A stretch of 7,307 nt of DNA from a bacterium (GCA_021784265.1 JAJXTA010000125.1:1-7307); one strand, 5' to 3'; shown: positions 1 to 5,739, counted from the stretch's first letter. Notes: generated from the letters alone by a model not told the origin. Translations and numbers: made by a program.

Positions 1-465
1 CCGGACCTTGTCCAGGACCCCGTTGACGAACTTGCCGCTGTCCTCGGTCGAGTATTTCTTGGCGATATCGACCGCCTCGTTGATGCTGACGACCGGGGGG
101 ATGTCCTGCCGATGGCGCATCTCGTAGATCGCCAGGCGCAAGATGTTCCGGTCCACCGCGGCCATGCGGTGCAGCTCCCAGTTTTTGGCATGGCGCTTGA
201 TTTCCTCGTCCACCTCGCCGCGGTGCTCGAGCGTGCCCCGGATCAACGGCTCGGCAAACTGGCGGACCGCCACCTCGGCGGCGGTGGGCGGTGGCAACTC
301 GACTTTCTCCCCCCAGTGGGCTTCCCCTTTTTCGTCCGCAATCGCCGCGGCCCGTTGCGACTCCCAAAAACGGGCCAACGCACCCTCCAGGTCCTCTGGT
401 GGGTTCAAGTCGTACTGAAAGAGAAACTGCACGGCGCGCTCGCGCGCCTCCCGGCGTGTGCCCAT
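1..465 (-). CDS. nusB: Transcription antitermination / ribosome biogenesis factor NusB (C-terminus cut by window edge)
   Basis: NusB is a small all-helical cytoplasmic RNA-binding protein. With NusE (ribosomal protein S10) it binds boxA RNA in rRNA leaders and promotes antitermination and rRNA processing. Reading leftward from the ATG at 465 there is an open frame of 155 codons to the edge with no stop. The N-terminus has the family start ([16 protein letters not shown], residues 4-19). The second half carries the classic signature: [15 protein letters not shown] (102-116), [16 protein letters not shown] (124-139) and [12 protein letters not shown] (143-154). Since family members usually end soon after the NGVLDK motif, probably only a few to about 20 residues are missing. 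Residues about 38-62 form a charged/Pro-rich loop that is not present in the 139-residue E. coli protein. No Shine-Dalgarno sequence precedes the ATG, and no other in-frame ATG was seen just upstream. The gene follows uvrC in the same direction after 102 bp. Identification is very secure. Confidence 0.95.
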   Translation of the reverse strand, partial: MGTRREARERAVQFLFQYDLNPPEDLEGALARFWESQRAAAIADEKGEAHWGEKVELPPPTAAEVAVRQFAEPLIRGTLEHRGEVDEEIKRHAKNWELHRMAAVDRNILRLAIYEMRHRQDIPPVVSINEAVDIAKKYSTEDSGKFVNGVLDKVR

Positions 466-500
466 ACTGCGCGGAAGATTAAGGAGAACCCGCGGCCGCG

Positions 501-527
501 CAAAGGAAATCTACGCCGCGGGCGTAG
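501..527 (-). terminator. Hairpin with T-rich tail downstream of uvrC, possible weak intrinsic terminator
   Basis: A perfect inverted repeat, CTACGCC (511-517) / GGCGTAG (521-527), with a 3-nt loop lies 41 bp beyond the uvrC stop. On the minus strand, the direction uvrC is read, it is followed by ATTTCCTTT (510-502). That gives a GC-rich stem plus a modest U-run, as in a weak Rho-independent terminator. The plus-strand side has no T-run. If it terminates, nusB needs its own promoter in the remaining 46 bp; if not, the stem sits in a uvrC-nusB transcript. The U-tract is interrupted, so confidence is moderate. Confidence 0.4.
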
Positions 528-567
528 GGAAGATTCGGACCGGCCCTTGGGGCAACGGCGGCGGCGG

Positions 568-2196
568 TCACGCTGGGCGTTCGGGGGAGGCGGGCGGAGG
601 GCCAGCAGCAGCCTCGGGCGCGGGTGAGCCTCGCCGGGCATCCAGGAACGCGCGCAGCTCGGCCGCCGCCTTGCCGCCAAAGCCAGGCAAGGCGGCGATC
701 TCCTCGACCGTGGCCGTCCGGAGGCGCTGGACCGAGCCAAACCGCTTCAGCAGGGCGGCTTTGCGCTGCGGACCGATCCCCGGGAACTCATCCAGGAGAC
801 TCTCCGACACGCGTTTGAGGCGCAGTTGGGCGTTGTAGGTGTTGGCGAACCGATGGGATTCGTCCCGCACCCGCTGGAGGAGCTTCAGCGCCCCGGAATC
901 GTGGCTCAACCGGAGGGGTTGTCCTTCTCCCGGGCGGTAGATTTCCTCGAACTCTTTGGCCAGGCCGATGATTGGGAGGTGACTGAGACCCAGCTTGGCC
1001 AGTTCGGCGCAAGCCGCCCCCAGTTGGCCCTTGCCCCCGTCGATCACGATCAGATCCGGCAACCGCCCCGTGGTCCCCGCCGGCGGTTCCTCCGGGCGGG
1101 CGGGCGTGGGGGCGGACGCGGGGAGCGCCGCCGCCGCCTCCCCAGGGTTGGGCGGTCGGGCACCCTCGCGCAGCAGCCGCGAGTAGCGCCGCCGCACCGT
1201 CTCGGCCATGCACGCAAAGTCGTCCTGGCCCACCACGGTCTTGATCCGGAACCGGCGGTAGTTGGCCCGATCCGGGCGCCCCTTGCGGAACGCGACGAGG
1301 GAGGCCACGGCGAAGGTGCCGCTGATGTTCGAGATGTCGAACCCCTCGATGCGCTCGGGTGGCGCGGGCAGACCGAGCACCTTCGCCAGCTCGACCCGCT
1401 CCGTCTCCGGGTCCAGCGCGACGGGCAGCGTATAGGGGAGGCGGGGAAACGTGCGGGTCTTTTCCGTGGTGCGGCGGAGGTCGGCGAGCAGATCGCGCAG
1501 TTGCGCGGCCTTTTCGAACTCGAGAGCCGCCGCGGCCTTCCGCATCTCCGCCGCCAACTGGGCCTCCATTTCCGCGCACTGCCCGGCGAGAAACTCACAG
1601 GCGGCGAGCACTTGGCGCTGATAGTCCTCGCGGGTGACATTGCCCACGCACGGGGCGGTGCAGACCTTCAGGTGGGCATAGAGGCAGTGCTTGTAGTCCT
1701 CCGCGCCCGGGGTCAGGGGGCGGCAACCGCGGAGGTTGAAACGCTGCCGCACCAGCGTCAGGGTCCGACGCAACGCCCCCGAGCTGACAAAGGGCCCGAA
1801 GTACCGCGCCCCATCCTCCTGCCGCAGGCGGGTCAGGGTGAACCGCGGGATGGGATCGTGCAGATTCACCTTCAGGAGAAGGAAGTGTTTGTCGTCCCGG
1901 AAACTGATGTTGTAACGGGGCTGAAACTCCTTGATGAGCTTGCCTTCCAGCAGCAGCGCCTCCGGCTCGCTCCGGACCTCGTGGACGGCGAAGTCGTGGA
2001 TCGCCTCCACCAGGGCGTTGAACTTCAGGTCCCACCCCAACCGCCGGGAGGGATGAAAGTACTGGCTGACCCGCCGGCGCAGGTCGCGCGCTTTGCCGAC
2101 ATAGATGACCGTGCCGAAGCGGTCTTTCATCAAATAGACCCCCGGTCGGTGCGAGACCTGGCTCAGCTTGGCCCGGATCTGTTCGGTCACTGGCAT
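568..2196 (-). CDS. uvrC: Excinuclease ABC subunit UvrC (compact variant)
   Basis: UvrC makes the 3' and 5' incisions around bulky DNA lesions in nucleotide excision repair, after being recruited by UvrB. From the ATG at 2196 the protein has 542 residues. The GIY-YIG nuclease domain spans about 15-95: GVY (19-21), IYVGKA (31-36) and the metal-binding Glu84 in LLLEGKLIKEF. Four cysteines (158, 171, 179, 183) match the spacing of the UvrC Fe-S cluster ligands. A UVR helix pair for UvrB binding lies at about 212-247. The endonuclease-V/RNase-H-like domain follows, with DISNISG (Asp287), GQDDF (Asp325/326), IDGGKG (Asp386) and SHRFAN (His448). Helix-hairpin-helix motifs (about 466-519) and an Ala/Pro-rich tail end the protein. 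A TTG at 2226 would add ten residues, but the ATG lies a natural distance before the conserved start. Two oddities: about 120 residues seem to be missing between the UVR and DISN motifs, and a Pro/Ala linker (343-378) is inserted before LPDLIVIDGG. Confidence 0.96.
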   Translation of the reverse strand: MPVTEQIRAKLSQVSHRPGVYLMKDRFGTVIYVGKARDLRRRVSQYFHPSRRLGWDLKFNALVEAIHDFAVHEVRSEPEALLLEGKLIKEFQPRYNISFRDDKHFLLLKVNLHDPIPRFTLTRLRQEDGARYFGPFVSSGALRRTLTLVRQRFNLRGCRPLTPGAEDYKHCLYAHLKVCTAPCVGNVTREDYQRQVLAACEFLAGQCAEMEAQLAAEMRKAAAALEFEKAAQLRDLLADLRRTTEKTRTFPRLPYTLPVALDPETERVELAKVLGLPAPPERIEGFDISNISGTFAVASLVAFRKGRPDRANYRRFRIKTVVGQDDFACMAETVRRRYSRLLREGARPPNPGEAAAALPASAPTPARPEEPPAGTTGRLPDLIVIDGGKGQLGAACAELAKLGLSHLPIIGLAKEFEEIYRPGEGQPLRLSHDSGALKLLQRVRDESHRFANTYNAQLRLKRVSESLLDEFPGIGPQRKAALLKRFGSVQRLRTATVEEIAALPGFGGKAAAELRAFLDARRGSPAPEAAAGPPPASPERPA

Positions 2197-2246
2197 CTGG
2201 CCACAGGATAGCCCAGGGGGCGGCAAGTTGCACGCCGGCGGGGGTG

Positions 2247-2273
2247 GGTGCGGACGGCCCCATGGCCCGCACC
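2247..2273 (-). repeat. GC-rich inverted repeat between the SIS-isomerase gene and uvrC
   Basis: GGTGCGG (2247-2253) and CCGCACC (2267-2273) are perfect 7-bp arms around a 13-nt loop that itself contains GGCC (2256-2259) and GGCC (2264-2267), which could extend the pairing. The element lies 51 bp ahead of the uvrC ATG. No T-run follows on either strand, so it is not a classical intrinsic terminator. It could be an RNA stem in the uvrC leader, a processing site or a protein-binding site, or it could be incidental in such GC-rich DNA. Confidence 0.3.
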
Positions 2274-2345
2274 GTCGTCACGCGTGGGCGGGCGCCCGAG
2301 CCTCGGCGCGGCGGGGTGCTCTGGGCCCCGCCCGGGTCGGCCCGG

Positions 2346-2915
2346 TCACGGTTTGGCCGCCGGATTCTCCATGAAGGCGTAGCAAGCCATGTGGCAGATG
2401 CCCATGTGCGCGTCCTCGACCCGGCCATAGTGTTGGGAGTCGATGACGATGACTTGCTCCGCCAGCTCGGCCAGCCGGCCGCGCTTGGCCCCCACCAAGG
2501 CAATCGTGCGCACCTGGTGCTTGACCGCCCAATCGACGGCCTTGACCACGTTCGGGGAGTTGCCGCTCACGCTCATGACCAAGGCCACATCGCCCGCGCG
2601 GGCGTAGTTCTCGAGTTGGCGGACGAAGACATCCTCGTAGGCGTAGTCATTCCCCAGGGCGGTCAGCCAGCTTACGTTGTCGTTGAGGGAGAGGACGCGA
2701 AAGCGGCGGCCCACCGCGTCGGACGAGCCCTTGCCCAGGTCGGTGGCAAAATGGGAGGCGTTGGCGGCGCTCCCCCCGTTGCCGAAGACGAAGATCTGAC
2801 GATCTTCCCGGAGCGCGCGGCGGAGGGTCTCGATCACTTGGGCCACCGCCGGCACGGGGATCGAGTCCAAGGCGGCTTTCTGGCTCTGGATGTACTTTTG
2901 GATCCAATCGTTCAT
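2346..2915 (-). CDS. SIS-domain sugar-phosphate isomerase, phosphoheptose isomerase (GmhA) family
   Basis: This 189-residue cytoplasmic protein has the length and layout of D-sedoheptulose-7-phosphate isomerase, which starts ADP-heptose synthesis for lipopolysaccharide. It shows an N-terminal helical segment (1-38), the phosphosugar-binding loop FGNGGSAANASHFATDL (44-60), a second SIS loop SVSGNSPNV (115-123), a final beta-strand TIALVGAK (137-144), and a C-terminal helix VEDAHMGICHMACYAFME (166-183). By alignment from memory, E. coli GmhA uses His61, Glu65, Gln172 and His180. Here His55 and His175 are kept, but the Glu position is Asp59 and the Gln position is Glu167. The SIS fold and family are secure; heptose-7-phosphate as the actual substrate is not. 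DiaA-like or other ketose/aldose isomerase roles remain possible. The ATG at 2915 is preceded by no Shine-Dalgarno sequence. The gene is co-oriented with uvrC (about 150-bp gap) and divergent from the zinc-ribbon gene. No other heptose-pathway gene is visible. Confidence 0.85.
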   Translation of the reverse strand: MNDWIQKYIQSQKAALDSIPVPAVAQVIETLRRALREDRQIFVFGNGGSAANASHFATDLGKGSSDAVGRRFRVLSLNDNVSWLTALGNDYAYEDVFVRQLENYARAGDVALVMSVSGNSPNVVKAVDWAVKHQVRTIALVGAKRGRLAELAEQVIVIDSQHYGRVEDAHMGICHMACYAFMENPAAKP

Positions 2916-3010
2916 GCGGCGGAGGATGGAAGAACGGGGCCCGGTTGAACAGCAGTTTTGGCGGACTCCCCCACCCAGGGGCGGAGATCAGCGCGCCCCG
3001 GAAACCGGGC

Positions 3011-3040
3011 TTGACGCCCCCGGGCGGTGGGCGGTAAATA
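3011..3040 (+). promoter_or_regulatory. Candidate sigma-70-type promoter for the small zinc-ribbon gene
   Basis: TTGACG (3011-3016) is a 5/6 match to the -35 consensus. After an 18-bp spacer comes TAAATA (3035-3040), a partial -10 match in one of the few AT-rich spots of this region. Transcription would begin near 3047, immediately ahead of a perfect palindrome (3054-3068) and about 60 nt ahead of the ATG at 3106. It lies in the divergent gap between the SIS-isomerase gene and the zinc-ribbon gene and points toward the latter. Confidence 0.45.
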
Positions 3041-3053
3041 AGTCTGTCTGAAA

Positions 3054-3068
3054 AGCAGCCAGGCTGCT
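3054..3068. repeat. Perfect 15-bp palindrome (7-1-7), candidate operator
   Basis: AGCAGCC (3054-3060), one central base, then GGCTGCT (3062-3068). It starts 13 bp downstream of the candidate -10 box and lies in the predicted leader of the zinc-ribbon gene. This is a normal place for a repressor operator. As RNA the loop is too tight for a clean hairpin unless the innermost pair opens. No T-run follows. A binding protein cannot be named from sequence alone. Confidence 0.4.
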
Positions 3069-3105
3069 CGTACGCAGGGCCGTGGTGGTTCAGGCATTCG
3101 GTGCG

Positions 3106-3312
3106 ATGAAATCACTGCAACGGCTTCGATCTCGGGCTTGGCTCTGCGAGGCGCGCTGTCCGTATTGTCGGTCCATGGACACGCGCGTGCGATGGGCGCA
3201 CCCTGCGAACCTCTGGCGGCTGCCGGCGGCGCTGGTCAATCTGCTGATCAGCATTGAAATCCGGGGCCTGCGGATGCGATGCCGGAGCTGCAAACACCGC
3301 TTCACTACCTGA
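3106..3312 (+). CDS. Small zinc-ribbon protein of unknown function
   Basis: A 68-residue basic protein with two CxxC pairs: CPYC (Cys18, Cys21) and CRSC (Cys59, Cys62), separated by 37 residues. This is the layout of a treble-clef/zinc-ribbon knuckle pair binding one zinc ion. The ends of the module (CPYCRSMDTRVR and MRCRSCKHRFTT) resemble the NrdR N-terminal zinc ribbon and many short bacterial zinc-ribbon proteins of the CPxC...FRCxxCxxRF type. The ATP-cone domain of NrdR is absent. The segment between the knuckles (33-55) is hydrophobic/aromatic rather than a simple ribbon loop. I chose the ATG at 3106; a GTG at 3082 would add eight residues with no recognisable motif. No clear Shine-Dalgarno sequence is seen. 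A promoter-like sequence and a palindrome lie upstream, and the gene ends 43 bp from the convergent dsbD stop. A nucleic-acid or protein-binding role is plausible but not shown. The ordered Cys pairs and the upstream promoter argue that it is a real gene. Confidence 0.7.
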   Translation: MKSLQRLRSRAWLCEARCPYCRSMDTRVRWAHPANLWRLPAALVNLLISIEIRGLRMRCRSCKHRFTT

Positions 3313-3313
3313 T

Positions 3314-3339
3314 CCGGCGCGCACCCCAACGCACGCCGG
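3314..3339. terminator. Inverted repeat between convergent stop codons, possible weak bidirectional terminator
   Basis: CCGGCG (3314-3319) and CGCCGG (3334-3339) form 6-bp arms around a 14-nt loop. They sit directly after the zinc-ribbon stop and 16 bp before the dsbD stop on the other strand. The position between convergent genes fits a shared terminator. The loop is long and neither side has a T-run, so an intrinsic terminator is doubtful. Confidence 0.2.
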
Positions 3340-3355
3340 GGCGCTCCGCCAGGAG

Positions 3356-5632
3356 TCACTCGACCGCCTTCGCCAGGGCGTCCAGCACGAGCCGCGGAGT
3401 GAGCACCGCGGGCAGGACTTGGGGCGGTTGGGCCGATTGGCGCGAGAAGACCAAGACCAGCGGAACCCCAGCCCGGCCATAACGTCTCAATTCCGCCGCG
3501 ATGGCGGGCGAGGGGTCGGTGTCATCGGCGCGGAAGGCAACGGCATTGATCGCCTGGAGTTTGGCGCGCACCGCGGCCACATCGATGGCGAACTTCTTGT
3601 TGGTTTTGCACGTGAAACACCAGCGCGCCGTAAAATCCACCAACACAGGATGCCCCTGGTTCCGGGCCGTTTCGACAGCCTCCGGACTCCAGCGGCGCCA
3701 GCGGATGCCCTCGGGAGAATCCTGGACGACCTCCGTGCTGGTCGAGAGCGGGGTCGGGTGGCGCCAATGCAACTGCCCCTCCAGGATGAAGCCGTAGCCG
3801 CCGCCCACCAACAGGAAACAGAGCGTCGCGGCGAGCGGTTTGCGCCGGTCACCGCGCTGGACGAACTCACCCCACGTCCAGGCGGCTAACGCCAGCAGCA
3901 CCAGCAACACCCCCAGCCAGAGGGTGGCGCCGTCGCCAAACGGTGGGGTGGTGAGGTCGAACAACCAGATGGCGGTGGCCAACATGGGGAACCCCATCCC
4001 GACCTTGAACCGCGCCATCCAGGGCCCCGGTTTGGGCAGCAGTCGCAACCAGGCCGGATGCCAGCTTAAGGCCACATAGGGAGCGGCCAAGCCGAGCGCG
4101 GTCGTCACGAACATCAGGACGATGATCAGCGGGGATTGGGTGAAGGCAAACCCCAGGGCCACCGTCAGAAACGGGGCCGTGCAGGGTGTCGCCAACGCGG
4201 TCGTGAGCACGCCGTTAAAAAAGGCGCCCACGGTTCCTTCCTTGCCGGCCCAAGCGGCGGCGGCCCCCATCGCGCTTCCCCCGAGATTGATCTCGAACAG
4301 GCCGAACAGGTTCAGCGCCACCAAGGTGACCAACACGGTCAGCGCGAGGCGGAAGTAGGGGTTTTGCATTTGCATCCCCCAACTGGCCGCCCCGCCGGCC
4401 CGCTGGACACCGATCACCATCGCCGCCAACGCCAGGAACGAGACCACGACGCCCAAGCCGTACATCGCCCCCAGCCGGCGCACGCGCTGGGGCGCCTCCT
4501 TGCTCTGTTGCACGAAGCTGAGGATCTTCAGGGCGATGACCGGCAAGACACACGGCATGACGTTCAAAATGAGCCCGCCCAGAAACGCCAAGCCGAGCAT
4601 CACAGCCAGGGAACCACCAGCCGTGGCGGCCACACCCCCAGCCGGGGAGTGGGGCACGGAGCCGACGGAACCGCCGCCCGGGTTCAAGCCCACCTCGAAG
4701 GCGCGCAGCGGCTGGGAGCCGGTGGCGGGTTGGAGCAGCAACCCGGAGACCTCGAGGGGCAAGGCTTTGCCCGACTGCTTCGCGGTCACTTGCAGCCGGA
4801 ATCGCCCCGGGTTCGCCGGCAGGATCGTCGTCGCCGGCTTAATCTCATAGTCCGGACCCCCATAGGGCAAGAACTGCGTGGGGCGGAAACCCTGCCAGGC
4901 CACACCCTCAATCATCAACGGCGTGGCCTCCGGGCTGGCTGGTTTGCCCCACGCCGCCCGGGCTTCCAGGGCGGGATTGGATCGGACGACGCGCTGCTCC
5001 CAGGTGGCCAGCAGCGATGCGGCCGCGGAAGGGGAGGTGCTGGTACCGACGTCCAACGTGGCACTAACGGTCGCATCCCCGGGAACACACAACTGCGCGC
5101 ATTCCAACCAGGAGACGTTCGCCTCGAGATGCTTCGGCCCCGGGGCGAGGTCCGGCGCCAAGTGCAAGGGCACCAACAAGACCGTCTCGCCGCCGTAAAC
5201 GTAGGTCGTGAGGTCGGACGCGGTGATCGTTTCGGGCGGGGGCCATTGGACTTCGCCGGCGGTGATGCCAGGCGGCAGGTGCCACTCGATGCTCGTCGCG
5301 ATACCCGACTCTCCCGGGTTCCGCCAATAGACATGCCAGCCCGCCGTCATCTGGAGGCGTATGCCCGCCAGGACCGTCGTGCCGGGCCGCGCGGCGGCGG
5401 CGGATAAGAGCAGTGTGGCGGTGGTCGCCGACGCGCCGTGCGTCAGCGACAGCAACCCGGTCAACCAGAGGCCGACCGCCGTGACGAGGCCCCACGCCGG
5501 ACGCGCCCAGCCGCGCCGGCGCACCGGTCCGCCGGGGTCCCGCCGGGCCGGGCTCACCGCGGCCTCGATGCCGCCGAGATTCTCCCGGAACTCGCCGACC
5601 CGAGAACCCGAGGTTAGGCACCCTGATTGCAT
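3356..5632 (-). CDS. dsbD: DsbD/ScsB-type protein-disulfide reductase
   Basis: An inner-membrane protein that carries electrons from cytoplasmic thioredoxin across the membrane to reduce periplasmic disulfide proteins. Numbering from the ATG at 5632 gives 758 residues. A signal anchor/peptide (about 46-69, ending HGASA) is followed by an N-terminal periplasmic DsbD-alpha/DsbC-like domain (about 70-195) with YWRNPGESG, then WLECAQLCVP (Cys178-x3-Cys182). A second beta-rich stretch runs to about 325. About eight membrane segments span about 341-617 and carry the conserved pair NVMPCVLP (Cys361) and ATPCTAP (Cys484). The C-terminal thioredoxin-like domain has WCFTCK (Cys672, Cys675) and GVPLVLVF. 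All three redox pairs needed for the relay are present. The start is uncertain: a GTG at 5524 would give a textbook signal peptide beginning MRRRGWARPAW (722 residues), while the ATG adds 36 residues but lies just after a promoter-like sequence. Starts further upstream would overlap the divergent gene. The periplasmic partner is not in view. Confidence 0.93.
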   Translation of the reverse strand: MQSGCLTSGSRVGEFRENLGGIEAAVSPARRDPGGPVRRRGWARPAWGLVTAVGLWLTGLLSLTHGASATTATLLLSAAAARPGTTVLAGIRLQMTAGWHVYWRNPGESGIATSIEWHLPPGITAGEVQWPPPETITASDLTTYVYGGETVLLVPLHLAPDLAPGPKHLEANVSWLECAQLCVPGDATVSATLDVGTSTSPSAAASLLATWEQRVVRSNPALEARAAWGKPASPEATPLMIEGVAWQGFRPTQFLPYGGPDYEIKPATTILPANPGRFRLQVTAKQSGKALPLEVSGLLLQPATGSQPLRAFEVGLNPGGGSVGSVPHSPAGGVAATAGGSLAVMLGLAFLGGLILNVMPCVLPVIALKILSFVQQSKEAPQRVRRLGAMYGLGVVVSFLALAAMVIGVQRAGGAASWGMQMQNPYFRLALTVLVTLVALNLFGLFEINLGGSAMGAAAAWAGKEGTVGAFFNGVLTTALATPCTAPFLTVALGFAFTQSPLIIVLMFVTTALGLAAPYVALSWHPAWLRLLPKPGPWMARFKVGMGFPMLATAIWLFDLTTPPFGDGATLWLGVLLVLLALAAWTWGEFVQRGDRRKPLAATLCFLLVGGGYGFILEGQLHWRHPTPLSTSTEVVQDSPEGIRWRRWSPEAVETARNQGHPVLVDFTARWCFTCKTNKKFAIDVAAVRAKLQAINAVAFRADDTDPSPAIAAELRRYGRAGVPLVLVFSRQSAQPPQVLPAVLTPRLVLDALAKAVE

Positions 5633-5642
5633 ACGCAACGGA

Positions 5643-5671
5643 ACACTACCACGCGCTTTGACCCGACTCAA
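5643..5671 (-). promoter_or_regulatory. Candidate promoter for dsbD
   Basis: Read on the minus strand, TTGAGT (5671-5666) and TAGTGT (5648-5643) are separated by 17 bp. The -35 matches consensus at four positions, and the -10 at the three most conserved (T1, A2, T6). Transcription would start near 5636, only about four nucleotides before the ATG at 5632. The -35 half lies inside the inverted repeat at 5655-5674. Confidence 0.35.
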
Positions 5672-5674
5672 AGC
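5655..5674. repeat. Inverted repeat overlapping the candidate dsbD promoter
   Basis: GCTTTGA (5655-5661) and TCAAAGC (5668-5674) are perfect 7-bp arms with a 6-bp spacer. The 20-bp dyad is the size expected for a dimeric regulator operator and covers the candidate dsbD -35 element. It lies about 100 bp from the divergent start codon, so it could affect both genes. No T-run follows on the minus strand; as a terminator it makes no sense here, ahead of both genes. Confidence 0.4.
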
Positions 5675-5722
5675 CCCAACTGCGCGCCGGAATCCAAGCA
5701 CGGCCGCCGAGCCCTGGCCGAG

Positions 5723-5734
5723 GGGGCCGGCCCC
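5723..5734. repeat. 12-bp GC palindrome just upstream of the secreted-protein promoter
   Basis: GGGGCCGGCCCC is a perfect 12-bp palindrome ending 5 bp before the candidate -35 box (5740-5745). It could be a regulator site, but short G/C-only palindromes are common by chance in DNA this GC-rich. Confidence 0.2.
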
Positions 5735-5739
5735 GCGCG

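Noticed and set aside
826..2211. Long plus-strand open frame (461 codons) opposite uvrC
   Set aside because: Antisense shadow caused by high GC; its translation is low-complexity Arg/Gly/Gln-rich with no family signature, while the other strand is an unmistakable UvrC.
2224..2226. TTG start for uvrC ten codons upstream of the ATG
   Set aside because: The added residues (Pro/Gly-rich) match no UvrC N-terminus, and the ATG at 2196 lies at the usual distance from the GIY-YIG motif.
1595..2503. Minus-strand open frame (302 codons) spanning the end of the SIS-isomerase gene, the gap and the start of uvrC
   Set aside because: A different frame from both real genes, Pro/Gly/Arg-rich, and overlapping two well-supported proteins.
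2996..3034. G/C-rich repeats such as CCCCCGGGCGG between the promoter elements, considered as an operator
   Set aside because: Simple G/C runs with no clear dyad beyond what base composition would give.
3112..3480. Minus-strand open frame (122 codons) opposite the zinc-ribbon gene and the dsbD end
   Set aside because: No motif, Arg/Ser-rich; the plus-strand zinc-ribbon frame has paired CxxC motifs and a promoter.
4136..5407. Long plus-strand open frame (423 codons) opposite dsbD
   Set aside because: Rich in Arg, Gly, Gln and His with no hydrophobic core or motif; antisense shadow of the DsbD membrane protein.
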